Source: Paracerasibacillus soli
GTDB lineage: Bacteria; Bacillota; Bacilli; Bacillales; Amphibacillaceae
Strand: one strand, 5' to 3'
Assembly (NCBI RefSeq): GCF_034006335.1
Contig: NZ_JAWDIQ010000004.1
DNA length: 61,025 nt
Positions 1-9,807 of this stretch are shown piece by piece (within the stretch, counting starts at the first letter, position 1; each line of letters starts with the position of its first letter). The notes below the pieces were generated by a model that made no database searches, had not been told where the DNA came from, and saw nothing but the letters and a program-made list of their open reading frames with translations. The position numbers and the translations under genes were made by a program.

Positions 1-163
1 CACCCTTTTCATCTGTATCTAAACGAGCGATAACATCACGATTATTTTTAATTCCTAAGACATCACACACAGTCTTTGCAACCCCACCAAACATTTCCAT
101 CTTTTAAAAGATGTTCTTTACTTCATTTCCTTCGAAGTTAAAAATTTTAATATTGTTCATCAT
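1..163 (-). pseudogene. BRO-family antirepressor, 5' part (left allele)
   Basis: The 5' end of a BRO-N antirepressor gene that leaves the window at base 1. Read from an ATG at 163, with GTAGGAGGTT just upstream, it starts MMNNIKIFNFEG and later shows VCDVLGIKNNRDVI, the BRO-N DNA-binding fold. An in-frame stop near residue 20 sits in a short A/T run and is probably an indel. The protein is clearly different from the complete antirepressor at 53799-54578 (MMNNLKVFDFEG, later VLGISKHRDAVEKL), although the DNA just upstream of both starts is nearly identical. It is therefore a different allele of the same slot. Confidence 0.7.
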
Positions 164-217
164 ATAAATGAACCTCCTACAAATAGTTGTAGAGTAAATA
201 AATTTACTCAGCTATAT

Positions 218-245
218 GCGAAGAAAAGGGGTATTCGAAACCCCT
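218..245 (-). promoter_or_regulatory. gcga-N13-ttcgaaccc element, left copy (degraded)
   Basis: Damaged copy of the non-coding element described at 54627-54660. It reads gcga at 218-221, twelve bases, then ttcgaaaccc, so there is one A too few and one A too many relative to the consensus, as expected of homopolymer errors. It lies between the polymerase stop (251) and the antirepressor start (163). Confidence 0.55.
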
Positions 246-250
246 CTAAA

Positions 251-2170
251 TTAATCTTTTTTATAGAAGTTTGTATCAAACCAACCCGCACGTAATTCTA
301 GCGTTTCTGCCCAAGGTGGAGATAGACTCATTAAATCACTGATATATTCGACCGTTACATCGTTCGTGCTAAATGACAATTTCATCATGTATGTGCATGA
401 CAATTACGAAAACCTTCATCATGAACACGTTGCAAAGCAAAACATAATAAATCTCTTGATATGCCTGGACAATATTCTCGACAAACTTGGGACCATAACT
501 AAATATTCGCTCCCACTTCTTTGTACACCAATCCCTTCATACGAAACAGACTCATTTCCAAAACTGTTTATCCCTATTCTTGGCTTTCATAGGAAAGCCA
601 TCTGCCGAAGGTAAACCTATTAGTAACATGCCACTCTGATATTCAAATTTTATTCCATGAGTTGCGTGGGACTTTCTTTTACGCACAGTTTCCTTTGCTG
701 CCGGTCAACATCCACCAAAACTTAACAATCCTTGAATTCGACTGCCGCCAAACATCAACAAGGGGCTTTGATTCATTCTCCAAAACCCGTCCATGTTGGT
801 TGCACCCATTGACTCAATGCACCAACTGAACCGCCATAACCAAGTGCCAATTCGGCAATTTTCCCTTTCTGTCTTAATGGACTGTCCTTTGTAATTTCAT
901 CTAAGGGAACTTTTAAACATTTGTGCAGCTGAAGCCTGTAAATTTTCCCATGTGATGCAAACACTTCATTTCGCCAAGTTTCGCCTGCAAGCCAGGCAAT
1001 CACACGTGCTTCAATCGCACTAAAGTCAACGATTATGAAGCGATTGTTCCGAATAGGAACAATGCGGTGTATATAGCTGAGAAAGTACACTCGGAACAGA
1101 TTCATATAAAATTTGTAAGGCCTCAAAATTACCTTGTTTCAATAAAGCACATGCTTCATCTAAATCAGATATATGGTTTTGTGGTAGATTCTGGACTTGA
1201 ATTAACCTTCCTGCAAATCTCCCCGTACGATTTGCACCGTAAAACTGAATCAATCCCCTCGCTCGTCCATCACGACAAACGACATTTTCCATGGCTGCGT
1301 ATTTTTCACGCTGGATTTTGCCAGTTGTTTCCTCAATTGAAGTACTTCTTTAATTTCACCTTCATTGGTTTCAATTAAATGTGTTACTGCTGCCTTATTT
1401 AAACTATCTGTTTCGACACCTTTTGTTTGTAACCATTCACGCATTTGTTTGACAGAGTTCGGGTTTTCTAGCTAGTAATTTCCTTCATACAACTGATTAA
1501 CTCGCTGCGAACCAATCATCACACTTAATAGCCTGAGTAACTAACTCCAAATCTAGCTTTATTCCCCTATCGTTATTAACTGATGAAGAAAATAGTTATC
1601 CCACTCTGCTTCGGGCATCGGAAATTTTGATAGTTTATCTTGTATCGCAATTTCCGTTTCACATCACGTTTGTTGTATGCTACAAAACTTCCCATTTGTT
1701 AGGATCGTGTTCTTTTAGATTTCTTGTTCGGCCGCCATTTGTTTTTGTTGGCTTACAAGGGATGAGAAAAAACGAATTAAATCTTTCCCCTTCCGACAGC
1801 TTTTGTTTATCTGCTCCCGTAACCATTGCAGCTCCTTCTAAAGATAACGGTAAACCTCAATGAGCAGACCACACCATTGTGCATCTCGCAATCAACAGGT
1901 GATAAATCTTGCTTAAAATGTTACTTTAAACAAATCCGTTAAACTGAGCATTAAAGGCCCATTTCGTTATATTTTCATTAAATATCGCTTGTTCAATTTC
2001 AGACGGGATAAACTCACCGTTTCCAAATGAATGACTTGAACAGGTCCACTATCCACACTGTAAGCGAATGGCATTACTTCAAAATCATCTCCATCCACAT
2101 AGCGATAGACCCCGCTTTTAGCGAGGTCCACGCCACTATACGTTTCAATATCAATATTTAATGTTTTCAT
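251..2170 (-). pseudogene. Family-A DNA polymerase, left copy, many frameshifts
   Basis: Homologue of the polymerase at 54668-56601. It starts at 2170 with MKTLNIDIETYSG, the Exo I motif (DIET). Pieces in several frames show the motif-A region (VDFSAIEARVIAWLAGE) and the motif-B region (RQKGKIAELALGYG). At least eight indels break it. At about 1257 it keeps four C's where the right copy has three and is frameshifted, so this copy preserves the correct reading there. Several substitutions near the N-terminus (YVDGDDFEVM against YVEADDFEVM) show true divergence. The gene is either really decayed or an intact gene read with errors. Confidence 0.75.
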
Positions 2171-2710
2171 GATAAGAAGTCATCATCCACATCAGTAGCA
2201 AAATCTACGATGCATCTGTTCGACCACCTAATGGCTCCCATCACGAATCTTTTTGAATGTTACCAAGGCCGCAAGCAATCCCCGGTTACCATTTGAGTTA
2301 AATGCGTAAAAATTTATACTTACGCGAGCATACACTCCTGAATAAACTTCTGAACGCTCTAAAATTGATTAATATCAGCATCTCAATCTGTGGTGGTGTA
2401 ATGCTGTTGCATTAACAAAGAAACTATCCGCATACGCTTCATCATCTGAACGGTCAATATCTCCATCACAAAGCGGTAATTTTAACGACTGCCTTGTTTG
2501 AATTTTCCGGCCAAAATTTCCGCGGCTTTCCTCAATTGCGGCATCGACTGCTTTTTAATTGCTCCAAAGTTTTCATATCACTTTTTGGAATAATCGCACT
2601 CACGCTATATTTTTCTTTCCACCATTGATTGACTTTGGCTCCACACATTTGCATAAGATAAACACTACCCCTGTAATTACTTTTGTTGGATTTTTAACTG
2701 TTTTCGACAT
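2167..2710 (-). pseudogene. DUF2815 phage ssDNA-binding-like protein, left copy
   Basis: Counterpart of 56598-57153. The start at 2710 follows a GGAGGAG site, and the TGA stop overlaps the polymerase ATG as ATGA. Translated fragments match the right copy, but several deletions leave no open frame longer than about 60 codons. DUF2815 proteins are encoded beside phage DNA polymerases and are thought to bind single-stranded DNA; that role is family knowledge, not visible here. Confidence 0.6.
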
Positions 2711-2712
2711 AA

Positions 2713-3840
2713 TTATTTCTCCTCCATAAATTCATTTTTTGCTGTTGATATATTTATTTCTGGACGCTTATCCGATACGGAACAAGTGTCGGCTTTTGCG
2801 CTTGGCTTAATAATAAAATCACCAAGCACTTCATTAAATTTCTTTTTACCATCAATTTTTCCATGTTGGTTATGGTAAGCAGACTTTGCTTGTAAATATC
2901 TTCATAGCCTGCCTTCTTTGCAGCTTCAGCTACCGCTTCTTCATCTGTATATTTACGATTAGACCTACCTTCTACAACTTTAAAAGCCTGTCCACTGTTT
3001 TCCTTGCTGGACAGCAGCATTCGTTGCATAAGCAAAGATTTCATTCGCCCATTTAGTAAGATCATTTACATGAAGTAAAATTTCAGCAATTTCAACATCT
3101 GTTAATAAAGGTGGCTTTTTAAATTCAAATTTTGCTACCTTCAAATTTTCCTCCGCCCTTGCCCTGCACTCCACAGATGCCCTACAAAACCTACACCAGT
3201 CACCAGGCTTATATTCTCCTTCACCATTGAATGCTAAATTCTGCTTTGGTTTAAGTGTATTTTTCTGCCCATTCAATAAGATCTGTTTTGGCTATCCAAG
3301 GTAGAGATGTTTTCACGCCTTGGCTGGTATATAGTCATTTTTACTGAATTGATATCATAAATTGCATCAAATAGATTAAGTGCTCCCAATGCATAAAGCA
3401 TCATTTGCGGATTATTTTCCACCTCAACTAAAACACCTTGTCCATATTTAAAATCAATAACATGAACCACATCATCTGCAACAATGACACAGTCACCTGT
3501 CCCAAAACCTTCTGGACATGATTCGAAAAGTCCAATCGCTGTTCAATAAGAAGAAGTGGATCTTTCGTTATTTGTTTTACTGCCGCTAGTTCTTCCAAAA
3601 TAAACTGGACATATTCATCGGTATAACGCTCCATCTCTTCAGAATCATAAATGGATGTTGGCTTTTTCGTTGAAATCTTTAACGCTTCCCTAAGCTTATG
3701 TTCTCCTAGTTCATGAGCGGCTGTTCCTTCCGCAGCCGCTTCACCACTAGAATCTTCAAACTCTAATTCAAGGCGGGCCGATGGGTCGAATTCATCCATC
3801 GATGTGCCCCTGAAGCGGATAAAATGGCATGTTTCGTCAT
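2713..3840 (-). pseudogene. DUF2800 Cas4/RecB-like nuclease, left copy, frameshifted
   Basis: Counterpart of 57156-58285, in at least four frame segments. The segments show HVIDFKYGQGV (nuclease Asp/Lys motif) and a C-terminal cysteine cluster WCRFCRASVECRARAEE. The start at 3840 (ATGACGAAACATGCC) overlaps the stop of the upstream small gene as ATGA. Many synonymous-looking differences from the right copy show genuine divergence; single-base indels add the frameshifts. Confidence 0.7.
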
Positions 3841-4153
3841 TGCAATTCCTCCGCATCTCTCAACAATGCTTCATAGTCTTTTGCGCCAATCTCACTTAGT
3901 TTGGTTGCACCGTATTTTTCAAGTAGCTTTTTAATATCTGCCGTAAACCCAGCCTGACTCTTTGTGCAAGTAATGTACGAACTTCTTCAAGCGATATTTC
4001 CTTCTTTTTCGGCTTTGCTTTTTTTACTGGTGCTTTTTCTTCCGTTCGAGGTGATTCCTCATTATTCGCTAACACTTCAGCAATCGTCTGAAGTGAACCA
4101 GCTAAATTTTGTAAATCAGTAACTACATCAAGAAGTAATTTTGTTCTGCTCAT
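3837..4153 (-). pseudogene. Small Lys-rich early protein, left copy (one frameshift)
   Basis: Begins MSRTKLLLDVVTDLQNL at 4153. It continues through a Lys/Pro-rich linker and a segment LEEVRTLLAQ, after which a one-base deletion shifts the frame. The rest reads as the end of a protein of about 105 residues stopping at 3837, overlapping the DUF2800 start. Similar proteins are sometimes annotated 'rRNA biogenesis protein rrp5' in Bacillales prophages, a name with no functional support. Coupling to DUF2800 suggests a replication or recombination accessory role (inference). Confidence 0.55.
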
Positions 4154-4154
4154 A

Positions 4155-4358
4155 TTAAGCTTCACCGCCTTTCCGAGTTTCTTTTATTTCCACTGTTTCT
4201 ACTGAGTCGCCTGGTGTGATAACAAGCAGATTTACTTTTTTACCAAACAATAAATCTAGCATTCGGCTACGTACAGTTTTACGTTTACCTTCAACCACTC
4301 TTGTTTTTTCACCATTTTCATCTTTAACATTGATAATTACCTTGTGTTTTAGACTCAT
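4155..4358 (-). CDS. Conserved small early phage protein, left copy
   Basis: A 67-residue protein beginning MSLKHKVIINVKDENGEKT, basic in the middle (EGKRKTVRSRML) and ending acidic. There is no membrane segment or recognisable domain. It is intact here, while the right copy (58599-58806) is frameshifted. It is the first gene after the regulatory element at 4398-4433 and is followed two bases later by the Lys-rich gene. I do not recognise a function. Confidence 0.6.
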   Translation of the reverse strand: MSLKHKVIINVKDENGEKTRVVEGKRKTVRSRMLDLLFGKKVNLLVITPGDSVETVEIKETRKGGEA

Positions 4359-4397
4359 CTGGAAACACTCCTTTCTAAGGTTTCTATTTCGTCCCTT

Positions 4398-4433
4398 ACT
4401 AGTAAGCGAAAAATAATGACCTTTCGAACCCCT
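4398..4433 (-). promoter_or_regulatory. gcga-N13-ttcgaaccc element upstream of small early gene (left)
   Basis: Non-coding element with gcga at 4406-4409, thirteen bases, then ttcgaaccc at 4423-4431, flanked by T/A-rich DNA. The same layout with identical spacing occurs at 20620-20645, 54635-54660 and 58858-58883, always in non-coding DNA upstream of a minus-strand operon. Confidence 0.6.
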
Positions 4434-4440
4434 TTTTTTA

Positions 4441-4472
4441 AAAAAAAGTCAAAAGGCTCATTAAGAGCCTTT
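4441..4472 (-). terminator. Intrinsic terminator after sigma-like gene (left)
   Basis: On the minus strand a hairpin AAGGCTC-TTAAT-GAGCCTT is followed by TTGAC and eight T's. The stop codon of the sigma-like gene lies in the loop. Confidence 0.7.
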
Positions 4473-4974
4473 CGATATCAGTTTTTCTAATCTTCTGTAT
4501 ATTTTATTTAAACGATTTCTGATAGCCGCTTCAGTCACATCTTCTTCGGCTGCAATCTCAACGTTTGTTTTTTGTTCATAAAATTTCTTTTGTATGGTTC
4601 TAAATTGTTTATCTGTTAACTGCCCCATTGCTTTGTGCAATTGTTCGATTAACTTTTGTTTCTCTTCGCAGTTCTCCATTTCCAAAATTTCATTGAATGG
4701 ATCTGCATCCCAATCTGCTAAAAGTTTGTTATGTTCAGCTTTTGAATCTCCGTTTTCATCTACATAAGATTCTAAATTACAAGCAATTCGGTAATCATAG
4801 CGGCGACCTTCGTCCACTTCCTGATCATCTTCAGAATGTAAAATCTCAATGTCAATTTGTGTTACACCATTTTTACCTGGTAGGATTGTTGCTATCTTTT
4901 TACTTCCAGAAATAGTAAATATAAGATTCTCTGTTCTTTTGGCTTGTTTTGTACTTTTTGTCATTGTTTGGCAT
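4461..4974 (-). CDS. Sigma-70 region 4-like phage regulator (left copy)
   Basis: About 170 residues. The first part holds a charged region (HSEDDQEVDEGRRYDYRIAC) and the C-terminus a sigma-like helix-turn-helix (QLTDKQFRTIQKKFYEQ, then NVEIAAEEDVTEAAIRNRLNKIY). The right copy shows that translation begins MPNNDKK at the position equal to 4974. Here one indel near 4955 replaces the first 30 residues with another frame. It is the first gene of the leftward early operon and probably regulates phage transcription (inference). The long inverted repeat at 5066-5134 lies just upstream. Confidence 0.65.
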
Positions 4975-5065
4975 CCTCTCCGCCAATTTGCGTGGGGCAA
5001 AGGATCCAAACAATGAAGAACTTGTCCTTTAGTAACCTGACCTTTACTTAAAAAAGTGCGCAACA

Positions 5066-5134
5066 AGGTAAGGGTACTAATATTGAGACACTACAATCCT
5101 GGTGTGGATTGCGTACTTCAATATGTATCCTTTG
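5066..5134. repeat. Imperfect long inverted repeat upstream of sigma-like gene (left)
   Basis: Two arms of about 30 bp (5066-5099 and 5106-5134) around the loop tggtgt. Read on opposite strands both arms give AAGG-TAC-ATATTGA-CAATCC with a few differences. It is conserved in the other copy at 59517-59583. It could be an operator or a structured leader for the early operon. Confidence 0.55.
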
Positions 5135-5250
5135 CCCTTATTGCAAATCAGGCATTTGATATTTTTTTAATAGAAATCTGATTTAAAGAATCAACTAAAT
5201 TTCTATTAACTTTATTATCTCTTTTTTAAAAAATAATTAGAATATGAAAA

Positions 5251-5290
5251 ATCACTCATTACTTTAATTAAAAGTAATGAGTGATATAAT
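5251..5290 (+). promoter_or_regulatory. Palindromic operator with promoter for CGNR gene (left)
   Basis: A perfect palindrome with 15-bp arms around a 5-bp centre occupies 5251-5285. Its last base begins a perfect TATAAT at 5285-5290, so the palindrome covers the -35 region of the rightward promoter. The CGNR gene starts 78 bp further on. A dimeric repressor, possibly the CGNR protein itself, is the natural reading (inference). Confidence 0.65.
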
Positions 5291-5367
5291 ATTATTAAAC
5301 TTATTAATATATAAAGTGATTAATTTTATACATATTACTAATTATTAATTGAAGGTAGTGAAGTGAA

Positions 5368-6557
5368 ATGACAAAAGATGCTTTTATGAGTGCATTTACA
5401 TTTGAAAGTTTTAAATGTGAAGTTAGTTTTAATGAAATTGTAGATACATATACTGGGGATAAAACAAAGGAACTTGTCTTACGAAATAATAGTGAAAAAT
5501 TCCGCGCAGCATATCTTTATGGGGAAGGCTTAAAAGAAATTGGTAGGGGAAAAGTGGTGAAAAAAACAACATATTAGGAGAGTTTATAGGCATTGAAAAA
5601 AATGACTTAAATTCAATGATGTCATTTTTTAAAAAGTATGGATTTTTATTTCCTCTAAATAATTACGAACAATTTGTAACTTTTCAAATAAAAGATGTAA
5701 ATTATATAAAAGACAATCTAGAAGCTTTAATAAACATCTTTAGTGTCCAGGATACAGACAACATTGATTATAGAACTTTATTGGATTCGGTTCTTTTTCT
5801 GTTACTACAGAAAGAAAAGGTTATAAAAATCAATGACAACACTTGCTATAAATCTTCGAATAAAGACTTATTGCATAACATTAATAATGCAAATAAGATA
5901 CGATTTGATGACAACAGCAACACAATACAAATTCCTAGAGATGATGGCGGAACAGTGCCAGCATTCGAAGTTAAGGATTATCTTTTAGGTGGGGGTCTAA
6001 ATGTGGTAATTATTGAAGAATACGAGAATTTAATGCAGGATGATGATTATTCATTATCGTTTCTAAAACAAATTGTAAAGGCCTACGTTAGTAAGAAAAC
6101 AACTATTTTTAGTGAAGATGAATGTTTGATTATTGATTTTTTATATCATTTTTCAAGAAGAATTCTCATCATCATCCCAGAAGATATTTCATTAAATACA
6201 CTATTTCAGGAAGTGGTATATGAAACATTTACTAAAAGGGAGAATGATGATTTAAAACAAGCTTTATTAAAAATATCAAAGTATTTAATTGAAAAAGAAT
6301 TGAATCACTTTTTATCTGAAATCAAGCCAAAGTATGATGCAGACACGATGCGTCCCAACTGGAAATTACCTTCTTTATTTTCAGCAATGTATTTATCACT
6401 TTTTTACTTAGATTCTAATCAAGCTATGTACAGGGTTTGTCAAAATATAAATTGCAATCAATTATTTTTAGTATCCAAAACAAACCAAGTTAAAAAGTAC
6501 TGCTGCGTTTACTGCACTAATGCTGTATCACAAAGGAGATATAGGCAAAAAAAATAG
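5368..6557 (+). CDS. CGNR-type zinc-finger protein (left copy, one frameshift)
   Basis: Two open segments (5368-5577 and 5616-6557) become one protein of about 396 residues if the A-run near 5560 has eight rather than seven A's. The C-terminus has a zinc-finger arrangement C-x4-C, then CCVYC, followed by an Arg-rich tail SQRRYRQKK, as in CGNR-type zinc-finger proteins. The long N-terminal region resembles nothing I can name. The gene is transcribed opposite to all early genes and sits behind a palindromic promoter. A DNA-binding regulator is the best guess. The other copy at 59818 is more damaged. Confidence 0.65.
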
Positions 6558-6594
6558 AGTGGAAACTTTTATTAGTTCCCACTCTTTTGCATTT
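6556..6594. terminator. Bidirectional terminator between CGNR gene and restriction operon
   Basis: Hairpin GAGTGG-AA-CT / AG-TT-CCCACTC with T-rich tails on both strands. The nuclease stop codon (6572-6574) lies within it. The right-hand repeat copy ends inside this same hairpin at the window end. Confidence 0.7.
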
Positions 6595-7877
6595 TTTTAT
6601 TTCGTATTAGACTATCCTTAATTGCATCTGATAACTTTTTAATTTCCTGTCGATTTGGCTTAGTAGAATTTGCCATTAACTTTTTTACATCTATTAATAT
6701 CCCCTGCACACGTTCATAATCTTTATCCGCCTGTTTCCAATCGGCAACAGCTTCGCCAATAGAATAATAGTTTTCATTTCCTCCAAGTCTATTATCATAT
6801 AGATTGAATGGTAATAAAAATGCATTAAGTATCTGTTTATTATTCTTCCTATCCTTAAGAAACTTTGAGTTTTCAGCTATATATTCTGCATATGTTATCT
6901 GTTTATTTATGGACGTAGAACGTGGTAGATCACTCACTCTTCCAGTCACACCGTACTTATAATATTTTGCATCCAATATTGCGATACTTTCATCAGTAAT
7001 CATAATAGTATCTGTTCAAGAGCCGCATTGTCTCTGTCACCAACACGTAATTTCCAGTTAGTTTTAGGAAAATAATAACCTTTATTAGACACACCATAAG
7101 TCTCATCAATTAATTTTTCCCAAACATATTCAAAATTGTTAGTTCCAAAATAAAACTCTTCAGGATCATCTGCACTATTTCTGAATTCAATAATTGCCAA
7201 CATGCTTTGAAATAATTGTTTTAAAGAATCTTCATTTGTTTTTTCAGTTTTTGTCGCAAAATAGTTTGATACATTTTAAGATTTGGATTTCGAACATTAG
7301 CAGGTTGCGGTAACCTTTGCTTATAAATCCATCCCAATTTCATAAAGCTTTCATACACACAAAACTTATTTATTTCAGTGATAATATGTTTATCAGTATC
7401 ACTATTTTTTCGAACCATTAAATTAGGATATACAAAACCTTTTTTTTGAGCGATAGGAGTCATTCTTCTTATAGTTTGTTTCATACTTACAGGGCCAGAC
7501 ATCCCTTGAACATATACTTCTTCATTTTCCATATAGTAATCATAATCTAAATAATATCGCATTACTCGAAAGTATGCCTGGACCGGAAACCTAACTGTTT
7601 TTAATACTTGATTAGAAGAAATTTGCGAAACCCTGGACTGTTTATCATTATAAGCTGACAAAACCGATATCAAGTCAATAATATCATCGCGTAAATTCTC
7701 TTCTTTTTTTGAGATATTATACCCTATAGGGAAATTCACACTAATTTCATGCTTGTCTCCCTTAATTTCTGATTTAATACCTACAAATGTATCTCCTTCT
7801 TTATTCGTTGCATTTCTACAATAACTGTTCAAAGTTTTGGATAACACTACATCAGTAAAAGCTTTACTCATCCTCAC
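6572..7877 (-). CDS. LlaJI/YdjA-type restriction endonuclease subunit (two frameshifts)
   Basis: Three segments (7877-7221, 7203-7000, 7003-6572) join into a protein of about 434 residues after two one-base corrections, one in an A-run near 7245 and one near 7015. The C-terminal part carries SIAILDAKYYKYG, a PD-(D/E)xK core in which D...AKYY gives the catalytic Asp and Lys. It overlaps the McrB-like gene by 14 bp, the layout of LlaJI and BsuMI systems, where a GTPase feeds a separate nuclease. The likely role is DNA cleavage of unmodified DNA together with the GTPase. No recognition site can be deduced. Confidence 0.72.
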
Positions 7878-9807
7878 TATCCTCTGTATCTAATGTTCTA
7901 AACAAATTTTCTTTTATGTCTTGATTGAAAACATTAAATCTTTCATCACTAACAGAATAGTTAAAAGTATCCAAAATTTTTTCTAAGCTTTTATATTCAA
8001 CATCAAACAGCTCATCTCTACTGAATTTGAATGCATCATCCCAAAGATATTTAATAACTTTATCCCCAAATCTTGAATTCAAATCCTTAATAGCTTTATC
8101 GATTTTATCTGCATCTCTATCATTAATACTATATTTTTGTATTACATCATCAAGGTTTTCTTCTTTACTATAGAATTTTAAAACTTCTTCTGTTACAAAG
8201 TAAGCACCTAATCTCTTATCCTCTGACGATAATGTAGCAGCACTACTTGTAATAATTTGGTCATTAATAACTGTATTAAATCTTTCCCATGTCACATTTG
8301 TATCAAGTATTGATTTTGAAGCATGTTCAGCCTTTGATACATCATTTTCAATCATCTTCATATCCCATCTTCTTTGAAATGCAGTATCTAAAGTAAATAC
8401 ATTTTGATCCGCGGTATTCATTGTTGCTAGAATATGTAAATTAGAAGGAAGGTAGATAGGCTTTTCTTTCTCATCAAAAACTTCATTAGCTATATTGTAA
8501 TTCGTAATTTCATATGAACTTTTTCCATCAGCATCTCTATCAAGTAACTGGAATATCTCTCCGAATATCGCTGGAGCATTACCCCGATTAATTTCTTCAA
8601 TTACAAGGTAGTAGGGATCTCTAGGATTTTCAATCGCCTTTTTAAGTACTCTTGTAAAAGGACCAGGTGTGAAGTCGTAAGTGATTTCTTTTTCATCGCC
8701 TTCCCCTTTTACTGTTGGTAATATCTGACCTACAAAATCTGTATTCATATAATCTGGATGAAAAACTACTCGTTCCATAAAATTAAAATCGTTACAGTAT
8801 TCCTCTTCAATTTTATAGCTTTTACCAGAACCGGGAACACCATATAAAAGTATATTATTTCCACCAGAAATTCTTGAACTATATAATTCATTTTCTTCAC
8901 TTACTTCAATTGTATAAGTACTTTCATTTTTATCATCTATTTGATCGACAATATATTTAGTATTCAATAAACTTAAAGATGCATCAACACGACATTGATA
9001 GAGTTCAAGTTCCTCTTTCATACCATCAGCTAATTCAAGCCCTCTAGTGTTTGAATAATTAATATAGGGATTCATCCCATCTGATAAAAGTGATTTTAAT
9101 ATCCTTAATGATCCTTTTGGTTCTTTACTTCCATTTATATCAATTATAGAGTTTTCATTTTCCAACAATTTAATATAAACACTATTCATATTAAAAATTA
9201 CATCTTTATCTTCATCAACTAATTTGTAAACTGCTTCTTCAGATAAATGCACCAATAACTTTAATAATGACGACTCATTTTCACTATTCACATCAATGTC
9301 TAAACCAATCCATGCTAGAAGAACTTTTGAATACTCTATTTGGTTAGACATTAATATAGTATCTATAATATCCATGTTTTTAGTGAATGCTATTGTTTTT
9401 GGATATCTCTTTCTTCCAGTTCTTTCTGATGAAGCTGGCCTATCATCAAAAAACTTTATCTTTCCTACCCTCCAAATTAATTCGAATGCTACAATTAGGG
9501 ATTCCAGCTGTGATTTAAACATCTGGTTTTCGTTAACTTTGTCTATAAATTCATCATCTGAAACTCCATATGATTCATATATTGGTGCAAAGATATCAAT
9601 TAATTTAGATTTTAAGTCTTCAATTAATATTGTACTATCGCCATCTATCTGAGAATATGTTATCTCACAATTCTTATCACTAGCTTTCCAAAGCATAAAG
9701 AATAAACCTAAAGTCGATTTAACCCTAGGCAATGAAGATTTAATTCCCAACTTCAAATCTGGATTATGGTATTCTTTTATTTCATCTGGTCTTAACATTT
9801 CAATCAC
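7864..9807 (-). CDS. McrB-type AAA+ GTPase of restriction system
   Basis: 647 residues, intact. The first 300 residues are a probable DNA-recognition region. The AAA+ module follows with Walker A LLYGVPGSGKSYKIEEEY (around residue 322), Walker B with the McrB signature VIEEINRGNAPAIFGE, and sensor motif ATMNTADQNVFTLDTAFQRRW. This signature marks the McrB/LlaJI.R1 family, which uses GTP to move along DNA and activate its nuclease partner. It overlaps the C5-methyltransferase by 8 bp and the nuclease by 14 bp, so the four genes form one operon. Confidence 0.85.
   Translation of the reverse strand: MIEMLRPDEIKEYHNPDLKLGIKSSLPRVKSTLGLFFMLWKASDKNCEITYSQIDGDSTILIEDLKSKLIDIFAPIYESYGVSDDEFIDKVNENQMFKSQLESLIVAFELIWRVGKIKFFDDRPASSERTGRKRYPKTIAFTKNMDIIDTILMSNQIEYSKVLLAWIGLDIDVNSENESSLLKLLVHLSEEAVYKLVDEDKDVIFNMNSVYIKLLENENSIIDINGSKEPKGSLRILKSLLSDGMNPYINYSNTRGLELADGMKEELELYQCRVDASLSLLNTKYIVDQIDDKNESTYTIEVSEENELYSSRISGGNNILLYGVPGSGKSYKIEEEYCNDFNFMERVVFHPDYMNTDFVGQILPTVKGEGDEKEITYDFTPGPFTRVLKKAIENPRDPYYLVIEEINRGNAPAIFGEIFQLLDRDADGKSSYEITNYNIANEVFDEKEKPIYLPSNLHILATMNTADQNVFTLDTAFQRRWDMKMIENDVSKAEHASKSILDTNVTWERFNTVINDQIITSSAATLSSEDKRLGAYFVTEEVLKFYSKEENLDDVIQKYSINDRDADKIDKAIKDLNSRFGDKVIKYLWDDAFKFSRDELFDVEYKSLEKILDTFNYSVSDERFNVFNQDIKENLFRTLDTEDSEDE

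Larger units (their letters stand above)
165..6569. repeat. Long direct repeat, left copy (prophage early module)
   Basis: This stretch matches 54571-61025 in the same orientation and gene order, with an offset of about 54.4 kb. Identity is very high over 165-2000 and 4460-6569. It is visibly lower over about 2000-2200 and 2750-4400, where many third-position differences occur. It collapses abruptly left of 165 inside the antirepressor gene. Both copies carry many single-base indels, concentrated toward the window ends (1-4400 here). The copy is homologous but not identical, so it is not merely the overlap of a circular contig. Confidence 0.9.

Noticed and set aside
4697..4915. Plus-strand frame inside the sigma-like gene
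   Set aside because: Antisense shadow of a clear HTH gene; no initiation signal.
165..6569. Simple terminal overlap of a circular contig
   Set aside because: Substitutions, including many synonymous ones, and a different antirepressor allele distinguish the two copies; errors alone would not give this.
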